In this document: positions 27,290-36,146 of the stretch, piece after piece | Layout: every line of letters begins with the position of its first letter | Position numbering within the stretch: position 1 is the stretch's first letter | Assembly (NCBI RefSeq): GCF_002159085.1 | Contig: NZ_LZRU01000009.1 | Location: 186,001 to 250,000 of the forward strand | Length of the DNA stretch: 64,000 nucleotides | From: Thermobacillus sp. ZCTH02-B1 | Lineage (GTDB): Bacteria > Bacillota > Bacilli > Paenibacillales > Paenibacillaceae | Direction of reading: 5' to 3' | The notes under the pieces: model-generated | The model's database searches: none | Seen by the model: only the letters and a program-made list of their open reading frames with translations | Told to the model about the DNA's origin: nothing | Made by a program: the position numbers and the translations under genes

Positions 27290-29179
27290 TCATGCCGACA
27301 GAAAACGGTACTGCGCCTCGATCAATCCGAAGTAGACTCCCCGCTTCCGCATCAGCTCGTCGTGGGTTCCCTGCTCGACGATGCGCCCGTGATCGAGCAC
27401 GATGATGTTGTCCGCGTGGCGGATCGTCGACAGCCGGTGCGCGATGATGAACGACGTGCGGCCCGTCAGCAGCGTTTTCAGCGCCTCCTGGATTTTCCGC
27501 TCCGTCTCCGTGTCGATGCTCGCCGTCGCCTCGTCGAGGATGAGGATGCGCGGATCGGCCAGCAGCGCGCGGGCGAACGAGATCAGTTGGCGCTGTCCCA
27601 TCGAGAGGGCGCTGCCGCGCTCCTGCACCTCGGTGTCGTACCCCTGCGGCAGCTTCATGATGAAATCGTGGGCGTGCACCGCCCGCGCCGCCATTTCGAC
27701 CTCCTCGTCCGTCGCGTCCGGACGGCCGTAGCGGATGTTGTCGCGGATCGTGCCGGAGAAAATGAACGTGTCCTGCAGCACGATGCCGATCTGCGAACGC
27801 AGGCTATCAAGCGTCACGTCCCGGATGTCGACACCGTCGATGAGCACGCGGCCCCGCACCGGATCATAGAAGCGGCAGAGCAGGTTGATGATCGTGCTCT
27901 TGCCCGAACCGGTGTGGCCGACGAGCGCGATCGTCTGCCCCGCCTTCGCCCCGAGGCTTACGCCGCGCAACGCCGGACGGCCGGTTTCGTATTCGAAGAA
28001 GACGTCCTCGAACGTCACGTCGCCGCGGATCTCCGGCATCCGCCGCGCGTTCGGCCGTTCCGCGACCGCCGGCTTCTCGTCGAGCAGCTCGAAGATCCGC
28101 TCGGAGGATGCCATCGCGATCAGGAGCTGCGAATACATGAGGCCGAGCCGGTTGATCGGCTCCCAGAAATTGCCGATGTAGTTCGCAAAGCCCACGAGCA
28201 GCCCGACCGTGATCGCGCCGGTCTGCACGAGCCAGGAGCCGTACAGGACCAGGATCAGCGTGCCGACGGCGGCCGTCACCTCGATGACCGGACCGAAGGT
28301 CTGGTTCAGCGCGGACGCCTTGTTCCAGGCCAGCCGGTTCTTCGTGTTCATCTGTTCGAAATAGTCGATGTTCGCCTTCTCCTGCACATAGGCCTGCGTG
28401 ACGCGGATGCCCTGGATGCACTCGTTCAGGTGCGCGTTCAGCCGCGACTGCTTGATCCGGACGTCCTGCCAGGCGAAGCGGATCCGCCTGCGCAGCGAGG
28501 ACGACACGATGAACATGAGCGGCACCGTGATCATGACGGCGAGGCCGAGTTTGAAATGCAGTACGAGCAGCATGACGGCGATGCCGGCGAGCTGGACGCA
28601 GTCCATGACCAGATTGACGACGCCGTTCGTGAACAGCTCCTGCAGCGCGTTGATATCGTTCGTCACCCGGACGAGCACGGAGCCGACCGGCCGCTGATCG
28701 AAGAAGCGGAACGACAGCTTCTGGATGTGGGTGAACAGATCGCGCCGCAGGTCGAAAATGACGCGCTGCCCGATCATGTTCGTGTATCGGATCCGGTATA
28801 CGTTCGTCGCCCACTGGATCAGGTACAGGGCGAGCGCCGCGGCGCCGAACAGATACAGCTTCCCGAGGCTCGGCTCGCCGCTTGCGGGCGCGATCGCCTC
28901 GTCGATCGCGAAGGCGATGAGCGACGGAATGGTCAGCCTCGTCAGCGTGCCGAGCAGCATCGTGACGAGCATGACCGGAAGCAGCTGTTTCCGGTACGGC
29001 TTCATGTATCCGAGAAGCCGCACGAGCTGCGGCCAGTTGAACGGCTTCTCGATCAGCACGTCGTCCTGGTAGACGAACCGTTCGTGCCGGGCCCCGGCCG
29101 CATCCGTCCGGTCGCCCGGCCGTCCGCGGTCCGCGCCGGGCGCCGCCGCGCGGCCGCTTCCGCTTCGACTGTCGTTCAC
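27290..29179 (-). CDS. ABC exporter half-transporter B (catalytic Glu, degenerate signature)
   Basis: A 629-residue fused membrane domain (six helices) and ATPase. Walker A is GHTGSGKST. Walker B with the catalytic Glu is ILILDEATASID. The signature is SALSMGQRQ rather than LSGGQ, and the H-loop is IIAHRLST. A 40-residue charged N-terminal extension precedes the membrane domain. Its start overlaps the partner's stop (ATGA). The complementary defects of the two subunits are those of heterodimeric BmrCD/TM287-288-type exporters, so it probably works as a heterodimer exporting lipids, peptides or drugs. Confidence 0.92.
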   Translation of the reverse strand: MNDSRSGSGRAAAPGADRGRPGDRTDAAGARHERFVYQDDVLIEKPFNWPQLVRLLGYMKPYRKQLLPVMLVTMLLGTLTRLTIPSLIAFAIDEAIAPASGEPSLGKLYLFGAAALALYLIQWATNVYRIRYTNMIGQRVIFDLRRDLFTHIQKLSFRFFDQRPVGSVLVRVTNDINALQELFTNGVVNLVMDCVQLAGIAVMLLVLHFKLGLAVMITVPLMFIVSSSLRRRIRFAWQDVRIKQSRLNAHLNECIQGIRVTQAYVQEKANIDYFEQMNTKNRLAWNKASALNQTFGPVIEVTAAVGTLILVLYGSWLVQTGAITVGLLVGFANYIGNFWEPINRLGLMYSQLLIAMASSERIFELLDEKPAVAERPNARRMPEIRGDVTFEDVFFEYETGRPALRGVSLGAKAGQTIALVGHTGSGKSTIINLLCRFYDPVRGRVLIDGVDIRDVTLDSLRSQIGIVLQDTFIFSGTIRDNIRYGRPDATDEEVEMAARAVHAHDFIMKLPQGYDTEVQERGSALSMGQRQLISFARALLADPRILILDEATASIDTETERKIQEALKTLLTGRTSFIIAHRLSTIRHADNIIVLDHGRIVEQGTHDELMRKRGVYFGLIEAQYRFLSA

Positions 29180-30948
29180 TTCGCGACCCTTCTTTCCGCC
29201 CCGACCGGATCGATGTCCGGCCGGTCGGCGTATTGGATGTCGTACATATCGCGATAGGGGCCGGGAACGGCGATCAGCTCGTCGTGGGTCCCCCGCTGGA
29301 CGATCCGGCCCTGGTCGAGCACGAGGATCTCGTCCGCATGGCGGAGCGACGCGATGCGGTGCGCGATGATGAACGTCGTCCTCCCCGCCATCGCTTCCCT
29401 CAGATTCTCTTGGATCTTACGCTCGGTCTCCATGTCGACGGCGCTCGTCGCGTCGTCCAGGATGAGAATGCGCGGATTCCGGACGAGCGCCCGCGCGATC
29501 GCGATCCGCTGTTTTTGTCCGCCGGACAGGCCGAGCCCGCGCTCGCCGACGACGGTGTCGTACCCTTGCGGCAGCTCCATGATGAAATCGTGCGCCTTCG
29601 CCAGCTTCGCGGCCCGGACGATGTCGTCCATCGTGCATTCCGGCGCGCCGTATGCGATGTTGTCCCGGATCGACGCGGAGAAGAGGAAGGTTTCCTGGAA
29701 GACCGCCGCGATCAGGGAACGGAGGCTTTCGAGCCGGATGTTGCGGATGTCGACGCCGTCGAGCAGAATCTCGCCCTGTTTCACGTCGTACGCCCGCATC
29801 AGGAGCTGGACGACCGTCGACTTGCCCGAACCGGTTCCGCCGAGCAGGCCGATCACCGATCCGGGCTTCGCGTCGAGGTTGAAATCAAGAATCGCCGGCG
29901 CCTTGTCCGGATAGCGGAACGTGACGTTCCGGAACTGCACGCGTCCCTGCACCGCCGCGGGATCCAGCTCGATCGCGTCCTCGGCGTCCTTCACTTGGAC
30001 GGGCTGGTTCAAAATCTCGAGCACCCGTTCGCCGGACGCCTTCGACTGGGTATAGTTGTTGATGTGGAAGCCGAGTCCCCACAGCGGGCCGATGATGTAC
30101 CAGACCATGCTGAAAAATTGAACCAGCTTGCCGAGCGTCATGTCTTCCCGGATGACCAGCGATCCGCCGTAGACGAGCAGGATGACGACGCAGACGTTCG
30201 CCAGCACTTCCATCACCGGGAAGTACCGGCCCCACAGGGACGCAACCCTCAGCTGCTTATCCCGCCAAGAGCCGTTGAGCTCCGTGAATTTCCCGATTTC
30301 ATACGGTTCGCGGGCGAACGACTTGACCGTCCGCACGCCGGCGATGTTCTCCTGGACCGCCGTCGTCATCCGGCTCATCGCGAGCCGGATGTCGCGGAAT
30401 CCGGGATGGACGGCCCGCTCGAACCGGAGCGCGACGATGGCAAGCAGCGGCATCGAGACGAGCGTGACGAGCGTGAGCTGCCAGTGGATCGACAGCAGCA
30501 TCGCGCCGCCGAAGCCGACCATCAGGAACATGTTGAGGAGCTGCGCGAAGCCGAAGCCGACGAAATGGCGGATCGCGTCGAGATCACCGGTCAGCCGCGA
30601 CATCAGGTCTCCGGTCCTGGCCGTATCGTAGTACTGGAAGGGCAAATATTGCAGCTTCCTGTACAGCGCGTTCCGCAGGTTGTAGGCCACGCGGTTCCCG
30701 AGCCTTCCGCCCGCAAAGCCGTGCAGAAACTGCATGGACGCCTTCACGATGACAACGCCGACGATCGCCAGCGCCAGGGTCGGCGCCAGTTCGAATTCGC
30801 CGGCCATGATGATGTCGTCGATCAGCACCCGCATCAGATACGGCTGGACGAGGCCGAGCGCCGTGACGCACACCAGCGCGCCGATCGACACGAACAGCAG
30901 CGCGCGGTGCGGCCAGTAATATGCTTTCAATTGCCTGAAGACGTCCAA
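29176..30948 (-). CDS. ABC exporter half-transporter A (canonical signature, Asp in place of catalytic Glu)
   Basis: A 590-residue fused exporter subunit. Walker A is GGTGSGKST and the signature is LGLSGGQKQR. Walker B reads ILILDDATSAVD, with Asp where the catalytic Glu should be, and the H-loop is IIAHRIAS. I place the start at TTG 30948 (M/L-DVFRQLKAYYWPHR), preceded by GGCGGGG. The frame extends 80 codons further, but a strong promoter lies inside that extension, so those codons cannot be translated from it. Homologues typically begin with a DVF-x-L block close to the N-terminus. It is the first gene of the exporter operon. Confidence 0.88.
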   Translation of the reverse strand: MDVFRQLKAYYWPHRALLFVSIGALVCVTALGLVQPYLMRVLIDDIIMAGEFELAPTLALAIVGVVIVKASMQFLHGFAGGRLGNRVAYNLRNALYRKLQYLPFQYYDTARTGDLMSRLTGDLDAIRHFVGFGFAQLLNMFLMVGFGGAMLLSIHWQLTLVTLVSMPLLAIVALRFERAVHPGFRDIRLAMSRMTTAVQENIAGVRTVKSFAREPYEIGKFTELNGSWRDKQLRVASLWGRYFPVMEVLANVCVVILLVYGGSLVIREDMTLGKLVQFFSMVWYIIGPLWGLGFHINNYTQSKASGERVLEILNQPVQVKDAEDAIELDPAAVQGRVQFRNVTFRYPDKAPAILDFNLDAKPGSVIGLLGGTGSGKSTVVQLLMRAYDVKQGEILLDGVDIRNIRLESLRSLIAAVFQETFLFSASIRDNIAYGAPECTMDDIVRAAKLAKAHDFIMELPQGYDTVVGERGLGLSGGQKQRIAIARALVRNPRILILDDATSAVDMETERKIQENLREAMAGRTTFIIAHRIASLRHADEILVLDQGRIVQRGTHDELIAVPGPYRDMYDIQYADRPDIDPVGAERRVAK

Positions 30949-30992
30949 CTGGTCAGGTTCCCCGCCTTCGTTCAAGTTGCAAGTATGAAAGC

Positions 30993-31022
30993 ATCTTACC
31001 AGCCGGTTCCGCGGGGTGGCAA
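30993..31022 (-). promoter_or_regulatory. Sigma-A promoter of the ABC exporter operon
   Basis: On the minus strand TTGCCA (31017-31022), 18 bases, then TG-G-TAAGAT (30993-30998): a five-of-six -35 with an extended -10. It lies 45 bases from the TTG start at 30948 and rules out the longer reading frame. Confidence 0.72.
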
Positions 31023-31146
31023 ACATGGTGTCGAGCGAAATTCCGGGTTTACCCCCTGAATCCCGGTATATGGGTGAACCGTTGCGCCCCAATCTTCCGA
31101 AACGCGCCGGAAAAGTGCGCCGTTCTCCCGTTAGCTCCCGCAACAG

Positions 31147-31184
31147 GAAAAACCGGCGCCCGTTCGCACGGGTGCCGGTTTTAA
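31147..31184 (-). terminator. Intrinsic terminator after the dynamin gene, possibly bidirectional
   Basis: An 11-12-bp stem (ACCGGCgCCCGT with ACGGGtGCCGGT, four-base loop) is flanked by A-runs on the left and T-runs on the right, so it can terminate in either direction. It lies 17 bases past the dynamin stop. Confidence 0.85.
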
Positions 31185-31200
31185 ACATGTAAGAATAGGT

Positions 31201-34200
31201 TCAAATTTTGATAAATGCCGCCTCTTCGTTCCGCAGCACTTCGAGCCGTTCCAGCATCGCGCGCAGTTCTTCCGGCCGCGCCTCGCCGGCCAGGGCCGCT
31301 TCCGATCCGGCGGCGAAGGCGCCGAGCTCTTGCGCGAGATGCTCCGCGGCCGCCGCGACCGCCGCGCGCCAGGCCGCCTCGTAGGCTCCGGCCCAGGCGT
31401 CGGCCCGCTCCTCCATCCAGCGCCGGATTTCCGGCTCCAGCCGGCGCTCAAGCTCGGCCCTCAGCTCTTCCCTGCCGCCCTGCTCGAAAAATTTCCGCGG
31501 GCTCCGGAACAGGCTCCAGAGCCGCTTCGGATCGACCGCATCCGTCGTCCAGCCGCCGTCGTCCGGCACGGGGGTCTCACGGTTCCATTCGAACGGTCCC
31601 GGGTTGAAGCCGTCCAGCTCCCGCTTGAGCCGGTCCGCCTCCGCTTCGTGGAACCGCGCCGACAACGCGCGCAGCGCGTTGTCCATGCGCAGCGACGTCG
31701 CCTGCAGCTCCTGCCTGAGCTCGATGCCGATCGCGTGGCGCAGCTCCTCCCAGCACGAGGCGAACGCGCGCTTCAGGTCGCGGCCGTCGTCCCGGAGCGC
31801 GGACGGATGGAACGCAAGTCCGAACATCTCGCCGAACCGGAACATGACGCGGCGCTCCACATGATGGAGCAGCTCGCCGAGTTCCTGGCGCAGCGGCTCG
31901 AACGGCGCGCGCGCCGCCGCGCCGCGGACGGCTTCGGCCGCTTCGGCGACGCGCACCTGCAGCGCCTCGAGCCGGCTGCGCCGCACCGCTTCGCTCTGCC
32001 GCGCCTCGTCCAGCCAACGCCGGAGCGTGCCCGCCGCCCGCTCCAGCTCCGATTCGGCCGCGCGCAGCGCCATCCCGCCGAGCTCTTCCGCGGCGAAGGC
32101 ATGCAGCGCCCGCTCGAACGCGGGCATGCCGGACGATTCGTCCGATTCTCCGCGAAGCTTCGCGTCCAGCGCCGCGAGGCTCGACACCGGGAACAGCCGG
32201 GGATTCCGGATGCCGTGCTTCAGCAGGTTCTCCCCGACGTGCGCGAGGACGCCCCGGAGCTCCGCCTCGTCGGCGGCCAGATCGGCCGCGTTGACGATGA
32301 AGAACATTTTGTCGAGCTCGAACTGGTCCTTCATCCGTCCGAGCTGCGTCAGGAACCGCCGGTCCGCCTGGGAGAAGGCGTGGTTGTAATAGGTCACGAA
32401 CAGGATCGCGTCCGCGTTCCGGATGTAGTGGAAGGCGACGTCGGTGTGCCGCGCGTTCACCGAATCGGCGCCCGGCGTATCGACCAGCACGATGCCCTGC
32501 GCCGTAAGCGGGCTGTCGACATGCAGGTCGATCTCCTGCACGAAGCAGGACAGCGTCTCGTCCGCCGCGTATTCGCGGTACGTCCCGGCGTCGACGCGCA
32601 GCCGCTGTCCGAGCAGCGGCCCGCACCGTTTGATTCCCGTACGGGCCGCTTTCAGGAACGCGAAATGCGGCCTTCCGCCGGGATGAAGCCGGTCCGGATC
32701 GAGACGCTTCGCCAGTTCGAGCAGTTCGTCGAGCTCGCGGGCGTCTCCGGCCTCGTCGCCGAGGCCGAGCATCGCCAGCGAATGGCGCACGTCCTCCGTC
32801 ATCCGCTCGCGCGTCTTCATCGTGACGAGCGCGGTGCCGTCCGGATCGCCCGGTCCGGGCGCAACGATCCGGTTGATCGCCGCCGTCGTCGGGTTCGGCG
32901 AGACCGGCAGCACCGGACGGCCGATCAGCGCGTTCGCAAGCGACGATTTGCCGGCGCTGAACGCGCCGAACAGCGCGATCGTGAACCTGCCTCCGGCGAG
33001 CCGCTCCGCCTTGGCCGACAGCGCCTGCGCCGCGCCCTCGAGCGGCTTGAACGATCCGAGGATCGCCGCCGCTTCGCGCAGCCGGGCGGCCGCGCGGCGC
33101 TGCGGCCCGAGCGCGCCGTCGTCAGCGCCCGGCATGCCGGCCGGCCGCGGCCGATGATCCGCCGGTCCGGGCGCGGTTTCGCCCCCGGCGCCCGCGGCGG
33201 ACAAATCCACTCCCGGGCGCAGCGGCGCCCGCTCCGCCGCCGGAGCCGGCACCGCGTGCGGCGGTTCCACCTTCGGCAGCTCCGGACGCGCGGGCGTCTC
33301 CGGCAGCAGCGCTTCCAGCCGGGCGATCGCCCCGAGCCGCTCCGCCTCGAGCGCTTCGAGTTCCCGAACCGCGCGCGCCTGAACCTCGAGTTCCTTGAGC
33401 CGTCCGGCTGCGGCGGCCGCCGCCTGTTCCGCGCGCACGGCGGCGGCTTCCGCGAGCCGGTCGACGGCCGCCCAGGTCCGCTCGCGGTACGCGGCCCTCA
33501 CCGCGTCCGCCACATCCCGGCTGTACGTCATCGTGTACTCGTCGCCGAACACCGCGCCCGGCTTGATCAGCGCTTCCGCCTGTGCCTCCGTCAGTTCGTA
33601 TCCGACCGGATCGATCAGTTCGCGCTCGACCGCTTCGCCCCGCCAGCCGAGCCGTTCGGCCGCCTGGCGCAGCATCGCCTTGAGGTGCCATTCCGCCGCC
33701 TTCGCGTGGGCGTTCACCTCTTCGACGAACCGCCGCATCCGATTCGCCTTCTCCGCCGCGGTCTTCGCGCCCGTGAACAGAAAACCGGCGCGGAACCCCG
33801 GCTTCCTGCTTTCCAGCATCGCCGCGGCAAGTTCCCGCACCGCCGCGGGCATTAGGTGCGCATGGTCCAGCAACGACTGCGCTTCCCGGCGGAGCCTGAG
33901 CCTGAGCGCCTCCGGTTCCTGCCGAAGCGCCTCCAGCTCCCGCTGAAGCGCCTCCAGTCCGGCCCGCGCCCGTTGCATCGCTTCTTCGCCGCCCGCCGCT
34001 TCGATGAGCCGCCTCCGCTCCCCTTCGGATCGCTCCTCCAGCCAGCGGCCGTGTTCGGCGATCAGGTGCCGGGCCGAGCTCAGGACGCCGTAGATGCGAA
34101 GCGCATCCTTCATGCCGGCGATGCCGGCCAGCAATGTCTTGAGCGCTTCGAACTGGTCCAGGGGATGATCCGGACGGCGGTTGGAAATGTACAGGATCGC

Positions 34201-34893
34201 GTCCGGTTTCAGGTTCCAGTCGTTGAACGCCGCCTCGACGCTTTCGCGGTAGGTCGCGAACGGCAGTTCCGCCTCGCGGTGCTTGTCCACCTGGCTGACG
34301 ATCATCACGAGCGGCTTGCCGCGCTCGGCCAGCCGCTTCGCGAATTCGAAGTTGATCTCCGACAGCACATGGTTGTAGTCCATCACATAGAAGACGACGT
34401 CGGCGAGATGCAGCGCCGACTCCGTCGCCCGCTTGTGCGCCTCGTCCGTCGAGTCGATGCCCGGCGTGTCAAGCAGCGCGAGGCCGCCTTCCAGCGTCGC
34501 GGCCGGATACGTGATGTCGACCGATTCGACGCCTTCGCCGTCCCGGCAATACGCCTCCAATTCTTCAATCGGCACGATCCGCTCTTCGCGCCTGCCGTCC
34601 CGCACCGCACGGACGACCGCCTTCGGCTCCCCGTGCCGGATCGTGACGACGTTCGCGCTTGTCGGAATCGGGTTGGACGGCAGCAGCCGGGCGCCGCACA
34701 GCCGGTTGACCAGCGTCGATTTGCCGGCCGAGAAATGGCCGCAGAACGCCGCCAGCGCAAGCGGTTCCGACAGCCTGCCGATCAGGTCGCCGATCCGCTC
34801 CGCGTGCACGGCGTCTCCGGCCTCGAGCATCCGTTCCCGAATGTCCGCAATCGCGCCTTCGATCCGCGACAAAAACTCCGTCTGTTTCCCCAC
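31201..34893 (-). CDS. dynA: Double dynamin-like GTPase
   Basis: A 1230-residue bacterial dynamin with two GTPase halves in one chain, as in B. subtilis DynA (1193 aa). Half one has the P-loop GHFSAGKST at 52-60, DTPGID at 142-147 and SQVDKH at 200-205. Half two has GAFSAGKSS at 643-651 and DTPGAD at 805-810; its G4 motif reads VNAADL, a variant. Between and after them are long Glu/Arg/Ala helical stretches, and a hydrophobic patch near 366-378 (FRAGFLFTGAK) could touch membrane. DynA-type proteins tether and fuse membranes and protect against membrane stress. The start is a GTG with GGAGAGGAG upstream. Confidence 0.93.
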   Translation of the reverse strand: MGKQTEFLSRIEGAIADIRERMLEAGDAVHAERIGDLIGRLSEPLALAAFCGHFSAGKSTLVNRLCGARLLPSNPIPTSANVVTIRHGEPKAVVRAVRDGRREERIVPIEELEAYCRDGEGVESVDITYPAATLEGGLALLDTPGIDSTDEAHKRATESALHLADVVFYVMDYNHVLSEINFEFAKRLAERGKPLVMIVSQVDKHREAELPFATYRESVEAAFNDWNLKPDAILYISNRRPDHPLDQFEALKTLLAGIAGMKDALRIYGVLSSARHLIAEHGRWLEERSEGERRRLIEAAGGEEAMQRARAGLEALQRELEALRQEPEALRLRLRREAQSLLDHAHLMPAAVRELAAAMLESRKPGFRAGFLFTGAKTAAEKANRMRRFVEEVNAHAKAAEWHLKAMLRQAAERLGWRGEAVERELIDPVGYELTEAQAEALIKPGAVFGDEYTMTYSRDVADAVRAAYRERTWAAVDRLAEAAAVRAEQAAAAAAGRLKELEVQARAVRELEALEAERLGAIARLEALLPETPARPELPKVEPPHAVPAPAAERAPLRPGVDLSAAGAGGETAPGPADHRPRPAGMPGADDGALGPQRRAAARLREAAAILGSFKPLEGAAQALSAKAERLAGGRFTIALFGAFSAGKSSLANALIGRPVLPVSPNPTTAAINRIVAPGPGDPDGTALVTMKTRERMTEDVRHSLAMLGLGDEAGDARELDELLELAKRLDPDRLHPGGRPHFAFLKAARTGIKRCGPLLGQRLRVDAGTYREYAADETLSCFVQEIDLHVDSPLTAQGIVLVDTPGADSVNARHTDVAFHYIRNADAILFVTYYNHAFSQADRRFLTQLGRMKDQFELDKMFFIVNAADLAADEAELRGVLAHVGENLLKHGIRNPRLFPVSSLAALDAKLRGESDESSGMPAFERALHAFAAEELGGMALRAAESELERAAGTLRRWLDEARQSEAVRRSRLEALQVRVAEAAEAVRGAAARAPFEPLRQELGELLHHVERRVMFRFGEMFGLAFHPSALRDDGRDLKRAFASCWEELRHAIGIELRQELQATSLRMDNALRALSARFHEAEADRLKRELDGFNPGPFEWNRETPVPDDGGWTTDAVDPKRLWSLFRSPRKFFEQGGREELRAELERRLEPEIRRWMEERADAWAGAYEAAWRAAVAAAAEHLAQELGAFAAGSEAALAGEARPEELRAMLERLEVLRNEEAAFIKI

Positions 34894-34926
34894 GTTTGTC
34901 TCCTCTCCGATCGCTTGCAGCCCCGT

Positions 34927-35178
34927 TCAGGGCAGACAAATCTCGAACAGGCCGCCATGCTGCAGAATCGTCGCGCCGCGCTCCCGTTCCCGCATGACGA
35001 CCACGTCGGGACGGCCCCGTAGCCGCTCGATGTAGCCTTCGGGGACATCGCCCGCACCGCTCACCGTAATGCCCTCCAACTCGATTTCCTCGTCCTCGGC
35101 CGGCGGCGATGCGACGATCCGCTCATAAAGGTCCGAGAACGATCCGAAATCCCGCGTATAGACGGATATGCAGCGCAT
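34927..35178 (-). CDS. Small conserved protein of unknown function
   Basis: An 83-residue protein beginning MRCISVYTRDFGSFSDLYERI, with a Glu-rich middle (AEDEEIELEGITVSG) and ending ATILQHGGLFEICLP. Proteins of similar length and sequence exist next to housekeeping genes in Paenibacillus-type genomes, but I know of no function. GGAGGGAGGGC precedes the ATG. It lies between nth and dynA on the same strand, 33 bases before dynA, and is probably co-transcribed with it. Confidence 0.7.
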   Translation of the reverse strand: MRCISVYTRDFGSFSDLYERIVASPPAEDEEIELEGITVSGAGDVPEGYIERLRGRPDVVVMRERERGATILQHGGLFEICLP

Positions 35179-35240
35179 GGTGCCCTCCCTCCAGTACCGG
35201 TCGTTGACATCGGATGCGCGCATCTCCGTCTAGTATGCCG

Positions 35241-35888
35241 TCAGCCGGACGCCTTCATGCGCTGCCGGCCTTCCTTGCACAGATCGATCAGCGGACATTC
35301 CGGGCAGTTCGGCCGCTGCGCCTTGCAGTGGTACCGCCCGAAGAAAATGAGCCGGTGGTGCGTGATCGTCCACTCGTCGCGCGGCACGAGGCGCATCAGC
35401 TTCTTCTCGACCTCCAGCACCGAGTCGTCGGGCTTTGCGATGCCGAGCCGCTTCGACACCCGTTCCACATGCGTGTCGACCGCGATCGCCGGCACGCCGA
35501 AGGCGTTGGAGATGACGACGTTCGCCGTCTTGCGCCCGACGCCGGGCAGCCCGACGAGCGACTCGTAATCCCGCGGCACCTCGCCGCCGTGCTTCTCAAT
35601 CAGGATGCGGCACAGCTTCCGGATGTTGGCCGCCTTGTTCCGGTAGAGGCCGATCCGGCGGATATCCTGCTCCAGCTCCTCGACCGGTACGGCCAGATAA
35701 TCCTCCGGCCGTTTGTATTTTTTGAACAGATCCGCCGTCACCTTGTTCACCGTCTGGTCGGTGCACTGCGCGGAGAGCAGCACCGCGATCGTCAGCTCGA
35801 ACGGATTGCTGTGGTTCAGTTCGCACCGGGCGTCGGGAAACATCCCGGCGATCGTGTCCAAAATTCTGCGCATCGCTTCCCGTTTCAT
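35241..35888 (-). CDS. nth: Endonuclease III (DNA glycosylase/AP lyase)
   Basis: A 215-residue base-excision repair enzyme removing oxidised pyrimidines. The helix-hairpin-helix is LVGLPGVGRKTANVV with the catalytic Lys, and AVDTHVERV gives the catalytic Asp. The iron-sulfur cluster cysteines at the C-terminus follow C-x6-C-x2-C-x5-C (CKAQRPNCPECPLIDLC). The start at 35888 has GGGAG just upstream; 74 open codons before it are discarded. In B. subtilis nth lies beside dnaD; here dnaD is ~19 kb away. Confidence 0.95.
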   Translation of the reverse strand: MKREAMRRILDTIAGMFPDARCELNHSNPFELTIAVLLSAQCTDQTVNKVTADLFKKYKRPEDYLAVPVEELEQDIRRIGLYRNKAANIRKLCRILIEKHGGEVPRDYESLVGLPGVGRKTANVVISNAFGVPAIAVDTHVERVSKRLGIAKPDDSVLEVEKKLMRLVPRDEWTITHHRLIFFGRYHCKAQRPNCPECPLIDLCKEGRQRMKASG

Positions 35889-36094
35889 CGCTCTCCCACC
35901 CCGCCGTATCCGTATCCGCGGGCCGCCTGGGTCCGCCGTCAGCGTTCGTCCCGAGTGTACCGAAAAAAGTCCGCCGCCGCAACCGCCGGATCCGCATTCC
36001 GTTCGGTCCTTCGCCACCCGAGGCCGCCCGCCTGCACGCGGCATGCCGCCGCCTCCGTCGCCCGTCCCGCATGACCCGGGCGTCTCCCGCAACG

Positions 36095-36131
36095 AAAACC
36101 GCCCCGGCACCCTTCCGGATGCGCGGGGCGG
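36095..36131 (-). terminator. Intrinsic terminator after the SLH-protein gene
   Basis: On the minus strand CCGCCCCG pairs with CGGGGCGG around a long inner loop and is followed by TTTTCGTT, 16 bases past the stop. The 35889-36094 stretch to nth shows no clear promoter. Confidence 0.65.
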
Positions 36132-36146
36132 AGTCCGCCGATTGCC

